Origin: Oscillospiraceae bacterium
Lineage (GTDB): Bacteria > Bacillota > Clostridia > Oscillospirales > JAAYXM01
Direction of reading: 5' to 3'
Assembly (NCBI GenBank): GCA_017559985.1
Contig: JAFYPW010000037.1
Location: 1 to 58,155 of the forward strand
DNA: 58,155 bases
This document shows positions 1 to 8,266 of this stretch, piece after piece. Below the pieces are notes generated by a model that was not told where the DNA came from, did not search any database, and saw only the letters and a list, made by a program, of their open reading frames with translations. Every line of letters begins with the position of its first letter. Positions within the stretch are counted from its first letter, which is position 1. Made by a program: the position numbers and the translations under genes.

Positions 1-51
1 AAAACTGCTTTGCACCATAAAAGACAAGAGTTTGGATGCAGAACAAATTAT

Positions 52-87
52 AATTCGCCGCGAATCCTGACGGATTCACGGCGAATT
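52..87. terminator. Inverted repeat, possible terminator
   Basis: AATTCGCCG and CGGCGAATT arms enclose an inner GAATCC/GGATTC stem with one mismatch and a TGAC loop. There is no clear T-run on the + strand and only an AT-rich tail on the - strand. It lies beyond the end of guanylate kinase and may separate that gene from one outside the window. The role is uncertain. Confidence 0.4.
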
Positions 88-175
88 TAATGCGGTTATG
101 CGCCAAAAAATTGTTTTTTTATGGAGATTTATCCCTAAGTTGCGCCGCCGTTTGCATCGGTTTTTTTGTCTTGAA

Positions 176-739
176 TCACACCGTGAGGCTCACGCCATAT
201 TTTTTCGTCTCTTCTTTTAAAATTTTTCGGAGAGCGGTGAGCGTTTCCTGCATATCGTCGTTTACGAGAACATAGTCGTAATGCTTTGACATTTCCTCTT
301 CATATTCGTATCGGCGCAGGCGCAGGTCAATATCCTTCTCGCCGCGGCCGATAAGCCTTTCGCGGAGCTGCTCGCGGCTTTTCGGCTTTAAGTAGATTGC
401 GACAACGTCCGGAAGTATTTTTTTGAGGTTGAGAGTACCCTCAACGTCAATATCCTTTATTAAAACCTTCCCCTCGGCGGTCTTTTCTTCTAAAATCCTG
501 CGGCTTGAGCCGTAGAGGTTTCCGTGGATGGGGCAGGTTTCAAGCATTTCGCCTCTGGCTTCCATCGCCTCAAACTCCTCGCGCGAAACGAAGAAATATG
601 GCTTTCCCTGTTCCTCACCCGGGCGCATTGCGCGCGTTGAAACGGTTGTCATGAGGGTAAGGTTGTTATACTCGCCGAGAAGCTCGTTTATGATGGTGTT
701 TTTGCCGACACCGGCACTTCCTGAAATTATAATAAGCAT
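176..739 (-). CDS. gmk: Guanylate kinase
   Basis: Phosphorylates GMP to GDP with ATP in cytoplasmic nucleotide metabolism. The 187-residue product has the family length. It starts with a P-loop of the form GSAGVGKNT, followed by the STRAMRPGE substrate-binding stretch, YFFVSREEF, YGSS and an IDVEGTLNLKK segment matching the IDVQGA element of Gmk. I chose the ATG at 739 rather than the in-frame GTG at 745, because a GGGGTG ribosome site lies a few bases upstream. The gene is alone on its strand, divergent from the phosphoglycerate mutase. The Asn after the P-loop Lys is common in clostridial guanylate kinases and is not an anomaly. Confidence 0.93.
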   Translation of the reverse strand: MLIIISGSAGVGKNTIINELLGEYNNLTLMTTVSTRAMRPGEEQGKPYFFVSREEFEAMEARGEMLETCPIHGNLYGSSRRILEEKTAEGKVLIKDIDVEGTLNLKKILPDVVAIYLKPKSREQLRERLIGRGEKDIDLRLRRYEYEEEMSKHYDYVLVNDDMQETLTALRKILKEETKKYGVSLTV

Positions 740-769
740 ATGCACACCCCGAAAAAAACTTGTTACTTT

Positions 770-798
770 ATTCTACATTATTTTTCTTTATAAATCAA
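770..798 (-). promoter_or_regulatory. Sigma-A type promoter for gmk
   Basis: Read on the minus strand: TTGATT, 17-base spacer, TAGAAT. It lies about 30 bases upstream of the gmk start, back to back with the promoter of the divergent phosphoglycerate mutase gene. Confidence 0.55.
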
Positions 799-807
799 GC
801 AAAAGCA

Positions 808-836
808 TTGATTTTTCAAAGCCTGTGTGGTACAAT
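808..836 (+). promoter_or_regulatory. Sigma-A type promoter for apgM-argS-MATE
   Basis: TTGATT (808-813), 17-base spacer, TACAAT (831-836), about 60 bases before the phosphoglycerate mutase start. This is the only obvious promoter before the apgM, argS and MATE genes, which follow one another closely. Confidence 0.55.
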
Positions 837-899
837 GACCTCGAATATTATATTGGGTTGCTGTGCCTTTGTAAATATAATGCTGCAAGGGGGATACAT

Positions 900-2111
900 A
901 TGAAATATTTCGTTATGCTCGGCGACGGTATGGCTGACCGTCCCGTACCGGAACTTGCGGGGAAAACCCCGCTCGAAGCTGCAAACAAACCTACGATGGA
1001 CTATATTTCCGAAAACGGAGAACAGGGGACGACAAACACGCTCTTTGTGGGTATGCCGACCGGCAGTGACATTGCAAACCTCTGCGTTTTCGGCTATGAC
1101 CCGAAAAAATACTATACGGGAAGAAGCCCCATTGAGGCGCTCGGTCTGGGCATCCCGCTTTGCGGGGACGACACGGTTTTCCGCTTGAATCTCGTAAGCA
1201 TAAGCTGTGAGGAAGAAAACTTTGAAGACAAGAAGATGCTTGACCACAGCTCGGATAAGATAACAAACGAAGAAGCATATGAGCTTCTAGACGCTCTCAG
1301 AGAAGAGTTCGGAACAGAAAAAAGAAAGTTCTATCGCGGAGTAAGCTATCGCCATATTATGATATGGAGCGGCATTGACTACGGCTATACGATGATGCCG
1401 CCGCACGACATTCTCGGGCAGACAATCGGTGAATACCTCCCCGGCGGAAAATACGGGGCGGAGGTTCTTTCAATGATGCGCCGCTCGTATGACCTTCTTA
1501 TGTCACACCCGGTAAACAGCGACAGAATGAGCCGCGGTCTCCGCCCGGCGAACTGTCTCTGGCTCTGGGGCGAGGGAACAAAGCCGAACCTTTCAAGCTT
1601 CCCTGAAAAATACGGTGTTTCCGGCGCGGTTATTACGGCAGTCCCGCTCATTTCGGGAATCGCAAACGGAATCGGTCTTAAATACTATGAGGTTGATGGC
1701 GCGACAGGCGATTATTACACGAACTATAAGGGTAAGGCTGATGCCTGCATCAGGGCGTTCTCGGACGGTGCAGATTTTGTCTTCTGCCACGTTGAAGCAC
1801 CGGATGAATGCGGACACGACGGAGATGCAGAGCTTAAAGTGAAGTCGATAGAGAAAATCGATGAGGAAATACTTTCTGTTGTGAAGAAACACCTTGACGG
1901 GCTCGGCGAGGAATACAGAATTCTTCTCCTCCCCGACCATCCGACACCGATTGAGGCAAGAACTCACGTTATTGCGCCCGTTCCGTATGTTATCTACGGA
2001 TCCGGCTTTGATAAAAAAAGCGGTATGACCTATACCGAAGGGAACGCAAAGAAGAGCGGATGCGAAATTCCGCTTGCATATGACATTATGCAGCGTTTCA
2101 TTTTCGGTTAA
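900..2111 (+). CDS. apgM: 2,3-bisphosphoglycerate-independent phosphoglycerate mutase (archaeal ApgM type)
   Basis: Interconverts 3- and 2-phosphoglycerate in glycolysis. The 403-residue product has the length of the ApgM branch of the alkaline phosphatase superfamily, not the roughly 510-residue GpmI. Visible motifs are LGDGMADRP at the N-terminus (metal site), PTGSDIANL with the presumed phospho-acceptor Ser56, HVEAPDECGHDG, and the C-terminal LPDHPTP and THVIAPVP metal-binding segments. The frame stays open upstream to 528, but AAGGGGG just before the ATG at 900 and the conserved MKYFVMLGDGM start fix the N-terminus. Sixteen bases separate it from argS, so they are probably co-transcribed. 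Confidence 0.9.
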   Translation: MKYFVMLGDGMADRPVPELAGKTPLEAANKPTMDYISENGEQGTTNTLFVGMPTGSDIANLCVFGYDPKKYYTGRSPIEALGLGIPLCGDDTVFRLNLVSISCEEENFEDKKMLDHSSDKITNEEAYELLDALREEFGTEKRKFYRGVSYRHIMIWSGIDYGYTMMPPHDILGQTIGEYLPGGKYGAEVLSMMRRSYDLLMSHPVNSDRMSRGLRPANCLWLWGEGTKPNLSSFPEKYGVSGAVITAVPLISGIANGIGLKYYEVDGATGDYYTNYKGKADACIRAFSDGADFVFCHVEAPDECGHDGDAELKVKSIEKIDEEILSVVKKHLDGLGEEYRILLLPDHPTPIEARTHVIAPVPYVIYGSGFDKKSGMTYTEGNAKKSGCEIPLAYDIMQRFIFG

Positions 2112-2126
2112 AGGAGAGAAAGTAAA

Positions 2127-3890
2127 ATGACATTAAAAAACAGACTGACGGAGATTGTCAAAAAAGCCTTCTCCGATGCGGGATATGACGAGTCGCTCGG
2201 CGTGGTCACGTTCTCTGACCGCCCGGATCTTTGCCAGTTCCAGTGTAACGGCGCGCTTACCGGTGCAAAGCTTCACAGAAAAGCACCTATGATGATAGCA
2301 AACGATGTTCTTGGAAACCTTTCGGATAACGCGATTTTCAAAAGCGTTACCGTCGCACCTCCCGGATTTATAAACATCATCCTCTCCGATGAGTTTATTG
2401 CCGAAGAGGCGAAGAAGATGGAAAAGAGCGAGCGCCTTGCGCTTCCTGTTATGGATAAGGAAACCATAGTTGTCGACTATGGCGGACCGAACGTTGCAAA
2501 GCCGCTTCACGTCGGACACCTTCGTGCGGCGATTATCGGCGAGACGTTAAAACGCCTTGCGAGATTTCTCGGACACAACGTCATCGGTGACGTTCACCTC
2601 GGCGACTGGGGCTTGCAGATGGGCCTCATAATTTCCGAGCTTTTCCGTGAAAAGCCGGAGCTGTGCTTTTTTGATAAAGAGTATAGCGGGCAGTATCCGG
2701 AAGAAAGCCCCGTAACGATTGACGATTTGAGCAGGCTCTATCCGCAGGCGAGTGCGCGCTCAAAAGAAGACGAAGCGTTCCGCGAGACGGCGATGCGCGC
2801 AACGTTTGATTTGCAGAACGGTCGACGCGGCTATGTAGAGCTGTGGAAAAAGTTTTTAGAGGTTTCGGTTGCAGACTTAAAGAAAAGCTATGCAAGGCTT
2901 GGGGTTGACTTTGATATGTGGCTCGGCGAGAGTGATGCCGACCCGTATGTAAAACCGCTTCTTGAAATTTTAGAAGAGAAAAAGCTTACATATTTAAGCG
3001 ACGGTGCGCTTATTGCCGATGTTGCAGAAGAAACGGACGACGAGCCGATGCCCCCCGTCATCATCAGTAAGAGCGACGGAAGCCAGCTTTATGCAACGAC
3101 GGACCTTGCAACAATCATACAGCGCGAGCGGGATTTTAAGCCCGACGAAATCTGGTATGTTGTAGACAGCCGACAGTCGATGCACTTCAAGCAGGTGTTC
3201 CGCCTTGCAAAGAAGGCAGAGCTTGTTTCTCCCGAAACAGAGCTTTATCACGTTGGCTTCGGCACTATGAACGGCAGTGACGGCAAACCGTATAAAACGC
3301 GCGAAGGTGGCGTGATGAGCCTTTCCGTGCTTATAGAATCGGCAAAGGCGGCGGCAAAGGAAAGGATAGACGAATCTGAAACGGCGAAGAATCTCCCCGG
3401 GAGTGAACGTGATAAAATCGCAGAGCTCGTCGGAATTTCCGCAATCAAGTTCGGCGACCTTATAAACCACCGCACGCGCGACTACATATTTGACCTTAAC
3501 CGTTTCCTCTCAACAGAGGGAAAGACGGGCCCGTATCTCCAATATACAGTCGTGCGCATAAAATCGCTTCTCGCAAAGGCAGAGGCGGCAGGGGTTATTC
3601 CCGGCGAGATTATCGCACCGAAAAACGATACGGAGCGCGAGCTTTTAATCAAGCTTTTCTCCGTCGGAGACGTGCTTCTTCGCGCGTTTGACGATAAAGC
3701 GCCGAATGCAATATGCGAGGTTATGTTTGATATAGCAGGTCTTTTCAACAGATTCTATTTTGAGAATAAAATTCTTGCAAATGAAAATGAAGCTGAGCGT
3801 GCATCGTGGATTTCAATAGTCTCACTCGTGCGCGATATGCTCGTAACTCTTCTTGACATCTTCTCAACAGATGTTCCCGAAATAATGTAG
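2127..3890 (+). CDS. argS: Arginyl-tRNA synthetase
   Basis: Class I aminoacyl-tRNA synthetase that charges tRNA-Arg. The 587-residue protein has the N-terminal additional domain (about 1-110), then VVDYGGPNVAKPLHVGH with the HIGH-type motif at 128-131 and LGDWGLQMG. KTREGGVMSL stands where the KMSKS loop would be; lack of a canonical KMSK is normal for many ArgRS. The C-terminal DALR anticodon-binding domain ends near VPEIM. An AAAGGAGA ribosome site precedes the ATG. It follows apgM by 16 bases and is followed closely by MATE genes, so housekeeping and efflux genes appear to share a transcript. Confidence 0.95.
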   Translation: MTLKNRLTEIVKKAFSDAGYDESLGVVTFSDRPDLCQFQCNGALTGAKLHRKAPMMIANDVLGNLSDNAIFKSVTVAPPGFINIILSDEFIAEEAKKMEKSERLALPVMDKETIVVDYGGPNVAKPLHVGHLRAAIIGETLKRLARFLGHNVIGDVHLGDWGLQMGLIISELFREKPELCFFDKEYSGQYPEESPVTIDDLSRLYPQASARSKEDEAFRETAMRATFDLQNGRRGYVELWKKFLEVSVADLKKSYARLGVDFDMWLGESDADPYVKPLLEILEEKKLTYLSDGALIADVAEETDDEPMPPVIISKSDGSQLYATTDLATIIQRERDFKPDEIWYVVDSRQSMHFKQVFRLAKKAELVSPETELYHVGFGTMNGSDGKPYKTREGGVMSLSVLIESAKAAAKERIDESETAKNLPGSERDKIAELVGISAIKFGDLINHRTRDYIFDLNRFLSTEGKTGPYLQYTVVRIKSLLAKAEAAGVIPGEIIAPKNDTERELLIKLFSVGDVLLRAFDDKAPNAICEVMFDIAGLFNRFYFENKILANENEAERASWISIVSLVRDMLVTLLDIFSTDVPEIM

Positions 3891-3902
3891 GATGAAGCAT
3901 AT

Positions 3903-3935
3903 TTCGCGGACAAATAAAAGAGAAGTGTCCGCGAA
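3903..3935. repeat. Perfect 10-bp inverted repeat in the argS-MATE gap
   Basis: TTCGCGGACA (3903-3912) and TGTCCGCGAA (3926-3935) are perfect complements around a 13-base loop, between the argS stop and the first MATE start. No T-run follows, so it may be a processing/stability hairpin, a weak terminator or an operator. Confidence 0.5.
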
Positions 3936-3963
3936 GCAGGTAATTTGTAAGGAGTCTTTTAAA

Positions 3964-5322
3964 ATGAGTACTACACTTGCCGACAGTAAACCGATGTTTT
4001 CAAACCGAGACCTTGTCCGTCTCACCATCCCGCTGGTTTTTGACGCGCTGCTTGTCCTCGTTGCAGGTCTTGTCGACTCTGTAATGGTTTCAAGCTCGGG
4101 CGAGGCAGCGGTCAGTGCCGTTGCGCTGGTTGATTCGCTCAACCTTGTGTTCCTGATGGCATTTTCTTCAGTAGTAAACGGCGGCGTGGTTGTTACGTCA
4201 CAATACGTAGGACGCGGAAATATGGATGATGCTCAGACCTCCGCAAAGCAGCTTATCTATCTTGCGGCGATAGTTTCGCTTACCTTAACCGCAACTCTGC
4301 TGTTTACTTATTCACCTATTCTCAGATTGGTTTACGGCGGCGTTGAAGCAGATGTTTTTGAAGGCGCAAAAACATACTTCTTCTGGATTATTCTCGGCTA
4401 TCCGTTCGTTTCGGTGGGTGCCGGATGTACAGCGCTTATGCGCTCAATGGGAAAGAACAAGCTTTCCGTTATGCTTACCTCGGGCTGCAACCTTTTAAAC
4501 GTTGTCGGCAATGCCATCCTTATCTTCGGTTTTGATATGGGAATTGCCGGTGCTGCGATATCAACATCGTTTTCGCGTGTGATTTATGCAGTCTGCGGCC
4601 TTTTGGTTATGCACAACAAGCATTTAAAGATTCACTTTACCGACCTTTTCAAAGTAAAGCTCAATGGCGGCATATTGAAGAAAATCGCCGTCATCGGCGG
4701 GACAACGGGTATTGAAAGCGCGCTTTTCCAGATAGGAAAGGTTCTCATTTCAAGCCTTATGGCGACCTTTGGCACGATCGCCATTGCCGGATATTCTGTT
4801 TCGTATTCCATAAACAATATTGCGTGGTCCATGCTCGGCGCGTTTACCACATCGCTTATCCCGATAGTCGGTCAGGCTATGGGCGCGGGAAGAATTGACG
4901 AGGCGAAGATGTATACGAAAAAGATGACAACTGCGGCAACGGTGACTATGGTCATTCTTTTCGGAACGATATTCCTTCTCCGCAATCAGCTTGTTATGAT
5001 GTTTGATTTTGAGCCCGATGCTCTCCGGGAAGCTGCGTATTACACGGGTGTTGCGGCAGTTCTTTCCATCCTCTCCTTCTACTCGTGGTCGTTTCTTCCC
5101 GTCGGCGCGTTCCGCGCGGCAGGTGATGTAAGATACGGTCTCGTGGTTGCTATTTTAACAATGTTTATTTTCCGCGTCGGCGGCGCGTTCCTGCTTTCGG
5201 GATATTTTAAAATGGGCGTTGTCGGTATATATCTCGGTATGTGGGCAGACTGGTTTGCACGTGCAGTGATGAACTTCTTCCGCTACCGAAGCGGCAAGTG
5301 GCTCACAAAGAAAGTAATTTGA
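3964..5322 (+). CDS. MATE family efflux transporter, tandem copy 1
   Basis: Polytopic inner-membrane exporter (about 12 helices, 452 residues) of the MATE family, which exchanges H+ or Na+ for cationic drugs or metabolites. The substrate is unknown. The frame is open from 3892, but TAAGGAG lies 9 bases before the ATG at 3964, and both neighbouring paralogues start at the same place (a K-x-MFSNRDL segment near the N-terminus). The protein ends GKWLTKKVI, as do its neighbours. First of three tandem paralogues downstream of argS. Confidence 0.88.
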   Translation: MSTTLADSKPMFSNRDLVRLTIPLVFDALLVLVAGLVDSVMVSSSGEAAVSAVALVDSLNLVFLMAFSSVVNGGVVVTSQYVGRGNMDDAQTSAKQLIYLAAIVSLTLTATLLFTYSPILRLVYGGVEADVFEGAKTYFFWIILGYPFVSVGAGCTALMRSMGKNKLSVMLTSGCNLLNVVGNAILIFGFDMGIAGAAISTSFSRVIYAVCGLLVMHNKHLKIHFTDLFKVKLNGGILKKIAVIGGTTGIESALFQIGKVLISSLMATFGTIAIAGYSVSYSINNIAWSMLGAFTTSLIPIVGQAMGAGRIDEAKMYTKKMTTAATVTMVILFGTIFLLRNQLVMMFDFEPDALREAAYYTGVAAVLSILSFYSWSFLPVGAFRAAGDVRYGLVVAILTMFIFRVGGAFLLSGYFKMGVVGIYLGMWADWFARAVMNFFRYRSGKWLTKKVI

Positions 5323-5400
5323 TATTCTCCCGGGGGTTGCTGAAAACCACCCTCACAAAAAATAAAAAGGAAACTTTTTAATTTAAGGGAGATTTTCAAA

Positions 5401-6759
5401 ATGGATAATACATTAAATGGCAAAAAACTGATGTTTTCAAACCGAGACCTTGTAAAGCTTACGTTTCCGATTATTTTAAATTCGCTTTTTGCGATAGTGA
5501 CAAACCTTGTTGACTCTGTAATGGTTTCAAGCGTGGGTGAGGCGGCGGTCAGCGCCGTTTCGCTTGTCGGAAACATAACAATGATGTTCATTATACTCAT
5601 CACCTCGGCAACGGGCGGAGGCATTGTCGTAACATCGCAGTATGTCGGCCGTGGCGATATGAAGGATGCAAACGAATCCGCAAAGCAGTTTGTATATCTT
5701 TCTGCATTTGCAGGCCTTCTGATAACAACAGTGCTCTTTTTCTTCCGCACGCCGATCTTGAGGCTCGTTTACGGAAGCGTTGAGGCTGATGTTTTTAAAA
5801 ACTGCCAGGATTATCTTCTCTGGCTCTCGCTCGGCTATCCGTTTTATGCAATAGGTTCAAGCTGCTGTGCAGTGCTTCGTTCGATCGGGAAAAACACGCT
5901 TTCGGTAGTGCTCACGATTGGTGCGAATGTTTTAAACGTTTGCGGAAACGCACTTTTTATTTTCGTTTTTGACATGGGCGTTGCAGGTGCGGCGATTTCA
6001 ACAACAATTTCCCGCATTATATGGACGATAGCGGGAGTGTGGATTCTGCACAACAAGAGTCTCAAAGTTCATTTTGAAAAATTTTTCAGATACAAGCCCG
6101 ATTTTCAGGTTATCAAAAAGATAACCGTAATCGGCGGTTCAAGCGGAATAGGAGATGCTCTTTTCTATTTCGGAAAGCTTCTCATTTCAAGCCTTATGGC
6201 AACGCTTGGCACGGTTTCCATCGCGGCATATTCTGTCGCAAACTCCATCTGCAATTTCGGTTGGACCGGGCTTGGCGGATTTTCCGTTGCGCTTGTCCCG
6301 ATAGTGGGGCAGTGCATGGGCGCAGGGCTGTCCGACCAGGCAAAGCTGTATACGAGGAAGATGATAAAAGGCTCGATCATTATGATGCTTGTCGTTTTCG
6401 GGCTTACGTTCCTTCTCCGCAATCAGCTCGTGCTTATTTTTGATTTTGGACCGGAAACGCTCAAAGCAGCGGGATATAACACGGGTGTTGGTGCGCTCCT
6501 CACCATTCTCTCGGTTTATTCCTGGGCATTTCTGCCCATACAGGCATTCCGCGCGGCGGGCGATGTCAAGTACGGTCTTTTTGTCTCGATTGCAACGATG
6601 TTTATCTTCCGTGTCGGTCTTGCATATCTGCTCTGCGGATATTTCAAGATGGGACTTATGGGTATATGGATAGGTATGTGGGCAGACTGGTTTGCCCGCG
6701 CGATACTCAATGTAATTCACTACCGTCAGGGTAAGTGGCTCACGAAAAAGGTGATTTAG
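5401..6759 (+). CDS. MATE family efflux transporter, tandem copy 2
   Basis: A 452-residue paralogue of the upstream gene, sharing MFSNRDLVKLT near the start, a VDSVMVSS-x-GEAAVSAV segment in helix 1-2, RAAGDVKYGL in the C-terminal half and the same GKWLTKKVI end. The ribosome site AAGGGAG lies 10 bases before the ATG. The 78-base gap from copy 1 holds no convincing terminator. The two differ enough in the helices to suggest separate substrates rather than a very recent duplication. Confidence 0.88.
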   Translation: MDNTLNGKKLMFSNRDLVKLTFPIILNSLFAIVTNLVDSVMVSSVGEAAVSAVSLVGNITMMFIILITSATGGGIVVTSQYVGRGDMKDANESAKQFVYLSAFAGLLITTVLFFFRTPILRLVYGSVEADVFKNCQDYLLWLSLGYPFYAIGSSCCAVLRSIGKNTLSVVLTIGANVLNVCGNALFIFVFDMGVAGAAISTTISRIIWTIAGVWILHNKSLKVHFEKFFRYKPDFQVIKKITVIGGSSGIGDALFYFGKLLISSLMATLGTVSIAAYSVANSICNFGWTGLGGFSVALVPIVGQCMGAGLSDQAKLYTRKMIKGSIIMMLVVFGLTFLLRNQLVLIFDFGPETLKAAGYNTGVGALLTILSVYSWAFLPIQAFRAAGDVKYGLFVSIATMFIFRVGLAYLLCGYFKMGLMGIWIGMWADWFARAILNVIHYRQGKWLTKKVI

Positions 6760-6761
6760 CG

Positions 6762-8114
6762 ATGACGCAAACACTCGAAAAACCGATGTTTTCAAACCGC
6801 GAGCTCTTCCGCCTCGGAATCCCGATGGTGCTCGAAGGCCTTCTTTCCGTTGCGGCGGGTATGGCAGACGTTGCAATGGTTTCAAGCTGCGGCGCGGCGG
6901 CAATGAGCGCGGTGTCGCTTATTGACCCGATAAACAATTTGTTCACCCTCTTTTTCGGTGCGATGACGCTCGGTGGCATAATAGTAACCTCGCAGTATCT
7001 CGGCAGAGGGGATACTGACCGTGCAAAGTCAAGTGCATACCAGGTGTTATACGGCTCAACAGCGGTTGCTCTCGTCATCACGGTGATTCTCCTTTGTTTC
7101 ATACCGCAGGTCATAAAGCTCATCTACGGAGAGCTTGAGCCGCTTCTTTTTGAGAAATCAAAAACATATTTTTTCTGGACTCTTTTAAGCTATCCGTTTC
7201 TTGCGATTGCGTCGTCATGTTCCTCTGTTCTCCGCGTACAGAAAAAAACAACGGCAACGCTCATTTCCACCCTCCTTATAAACACCGTAAACATCGGCGG
7301 AAACGCCGTGCTTATTTACGGGTTTGATATGGATATCGCAGGTGCGGCGATTTCAACAACGCTCTGCCGCGTTGTGTGGGCGCTCCTCGGTTTGTCCTTT
7401 ATGCGGAATTCTGAGCTTCCGATACGTTTTGCGCCTTTGTTTAAATACAAGCCGGATTTTGATATTTTAAAGCGCATTTTAAAGCTTGGCGGCGCGAATG
7501 GGCTGGAAAACGTGCTTTTGCAGTTCGGAACGCTTCTCATAACAACGATCATAGCCGCGCTCGGAACGACGACTATCGCCGCAAACTCGGCGGCAAACTT
7601 TATCTGCAATTTTGGATGGCTTGTCCCCGGACAGCTTGGCGGGCTTCTCCTTATGGTCGTAGGACGATGCATGGGTGCGGGAAGACCCGATGAAGCAAAA
7701 GCGTACACAAAAAAAATAGCAAATTTTTCCCTTGTTTTCACGCTCTTCTTCTTCGGAATCCTGTTTTTATTGCGCAATCAGGTTGTTCACGTTTATGCGC
7801 TTGAAGAAGAAGCACTTGCTCTTGCGGGCGAGGTAGTGGGAATCGTCTGCCTTGCAACAATCCTTTCGTTTTTTGGCTGGGCAGGCGTTCCGACATCTGC
7901 CTTCCGTGCAGCAGGTGATGTTAAGTATACCGTAATCGTCAGCGTTTCAACGACCTTCATCTGCCGCATAGGTCTTGCCTATGTTTTCAGCAGATGGCTC
8001 AATCTCGGGATTCTGGGTGTATGGATAGGCAACTGGATGGCGTGGACAACATCTGCCGTCTCAAACTGTTTACGTTTGCGAAGCGGAAAATGGATGACGA
8101 AAAAAGTCATTTAA
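6762..8114 (+). CDS. MATE family efflux transporter, tandem copy 3
   Basis: A 450-residue third paralogue, the most diverged (MFSNRELFRLG at the start, VAMVSSCGAAAMSAV in helix 1-2) but with the same GKWMTKKVI end. The frame continues upstream into copy 2. I chose the ATG at 6762 because AAAAAGGTGA lies 7 bases upstream and the start then aligns with the paralogues. This leaves only 2 bases after the copy 2 stop, so copies 2 and 3 are translationally coupled. A strong terminator follows. Confidence 0.87.
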   Translation: MTQTLEKPMFSNRELFRLGIPMVLEGLLSVAAGMADVAMVSSCGAAAMSAVSLIDPINNLFTLFFGAMTLGGIIVTSQYLGRGDTDRAKSSAYQVLYGSTAVALVITVILLCFIPQVIKLIYGELEPLLFEKSKTYFFWTLLSYPFLAIASSCSSVLRVQKKTTATLISTLLINTVNIGGNAVLIYGFDMDIAGAAISTTLCRVVWALLGLSFMRNSELPIRFAPLFKYKPDFDILKRILKLGGANGLENVLLQFGTLLITTIIAALGTTTIAANSAANFICNFGWLVPGQLGGLLLMVVGRCMGAGRPDEAKAYTKKIANFSLVFTLFFFGILFLLRNQVVHVYALEEEALALAGEVVGIVCLATILSFFGWAGVPTSAFRAAGDVKYTVIVSVSTTFICRIGLAYVFSRWLNLGILGVWIGNWMAWTTSAVSNCLRLRSGKWMTKKVI

Positions 8115-8147
8115 AAATTTAATTTAAAAATTTGTCAGTAAAAAGTT

Positions 8148-8182
8148 GCGATGTGTGACACAATCACACATCGCATTTTTTG
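8148..8182 (+). terminator. Rho-independent terminator of the MATE operon
   Basis: GCGATGTGTGA (8148-8158) pairs perfectly with TCACACATCGC (8164-8174) around CACAA and is followed by ATTTTTTG. A second small hairpin, GGAAAACGT/ACGTTTTTCC, lies at 8187-8208 and has no assigned role. Confidence 0.9.
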
Positions 8183-8218
8183 TTATGGAAAACGTCGCAC
8201 GTTTTTCCGAGAAAGGCA

Positions 8219-8247
8219 AAATATCCGAAATTTTAATGAGCATATTA
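8219..8247 (+). promoter_or_regulatory. Possible sigma-F/G promoter of spoIVB
   Basis: CATATTA (8241-8247) fits the CATnnTA type of -10 used by sigma-F and sigma-G, with AAATA about 17 bases upstream as a weak -35. No good sigma-A hexamers are seen here. SpoIVB is made in the forespore under sigma-G/F in known sporeformers. AT-rich sequence makes a chance match possible. Confidence 0.35.
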
Positions 8248-8266
8248 AAAGAGAAAGGAGGAGAAA

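Noticed and set aside
90-275. Small + strand frame overlapping the end of gmk
   Set aside because: Antisense to a clear guanylate kinase, no ribosome site, no family pattern.
176-739. Asn in the P-loop of guanylate kinase (GKNT) as a defect
   Set aside because: GKNT and GKGT variants are normal in guanylate kinases.
528-900. 124-codon N-terminal extension of the phosphoglycerate mutase
   Set aside because: The extension is antisense to gmk and has no similarity to the family; the ATG at 900 has a strong ribosome site and the conserved start.
2127-3890. Missing KMSKS in ArgRS as a defect
   Set aside because: Many functional ArgRS lack the canonical motif.
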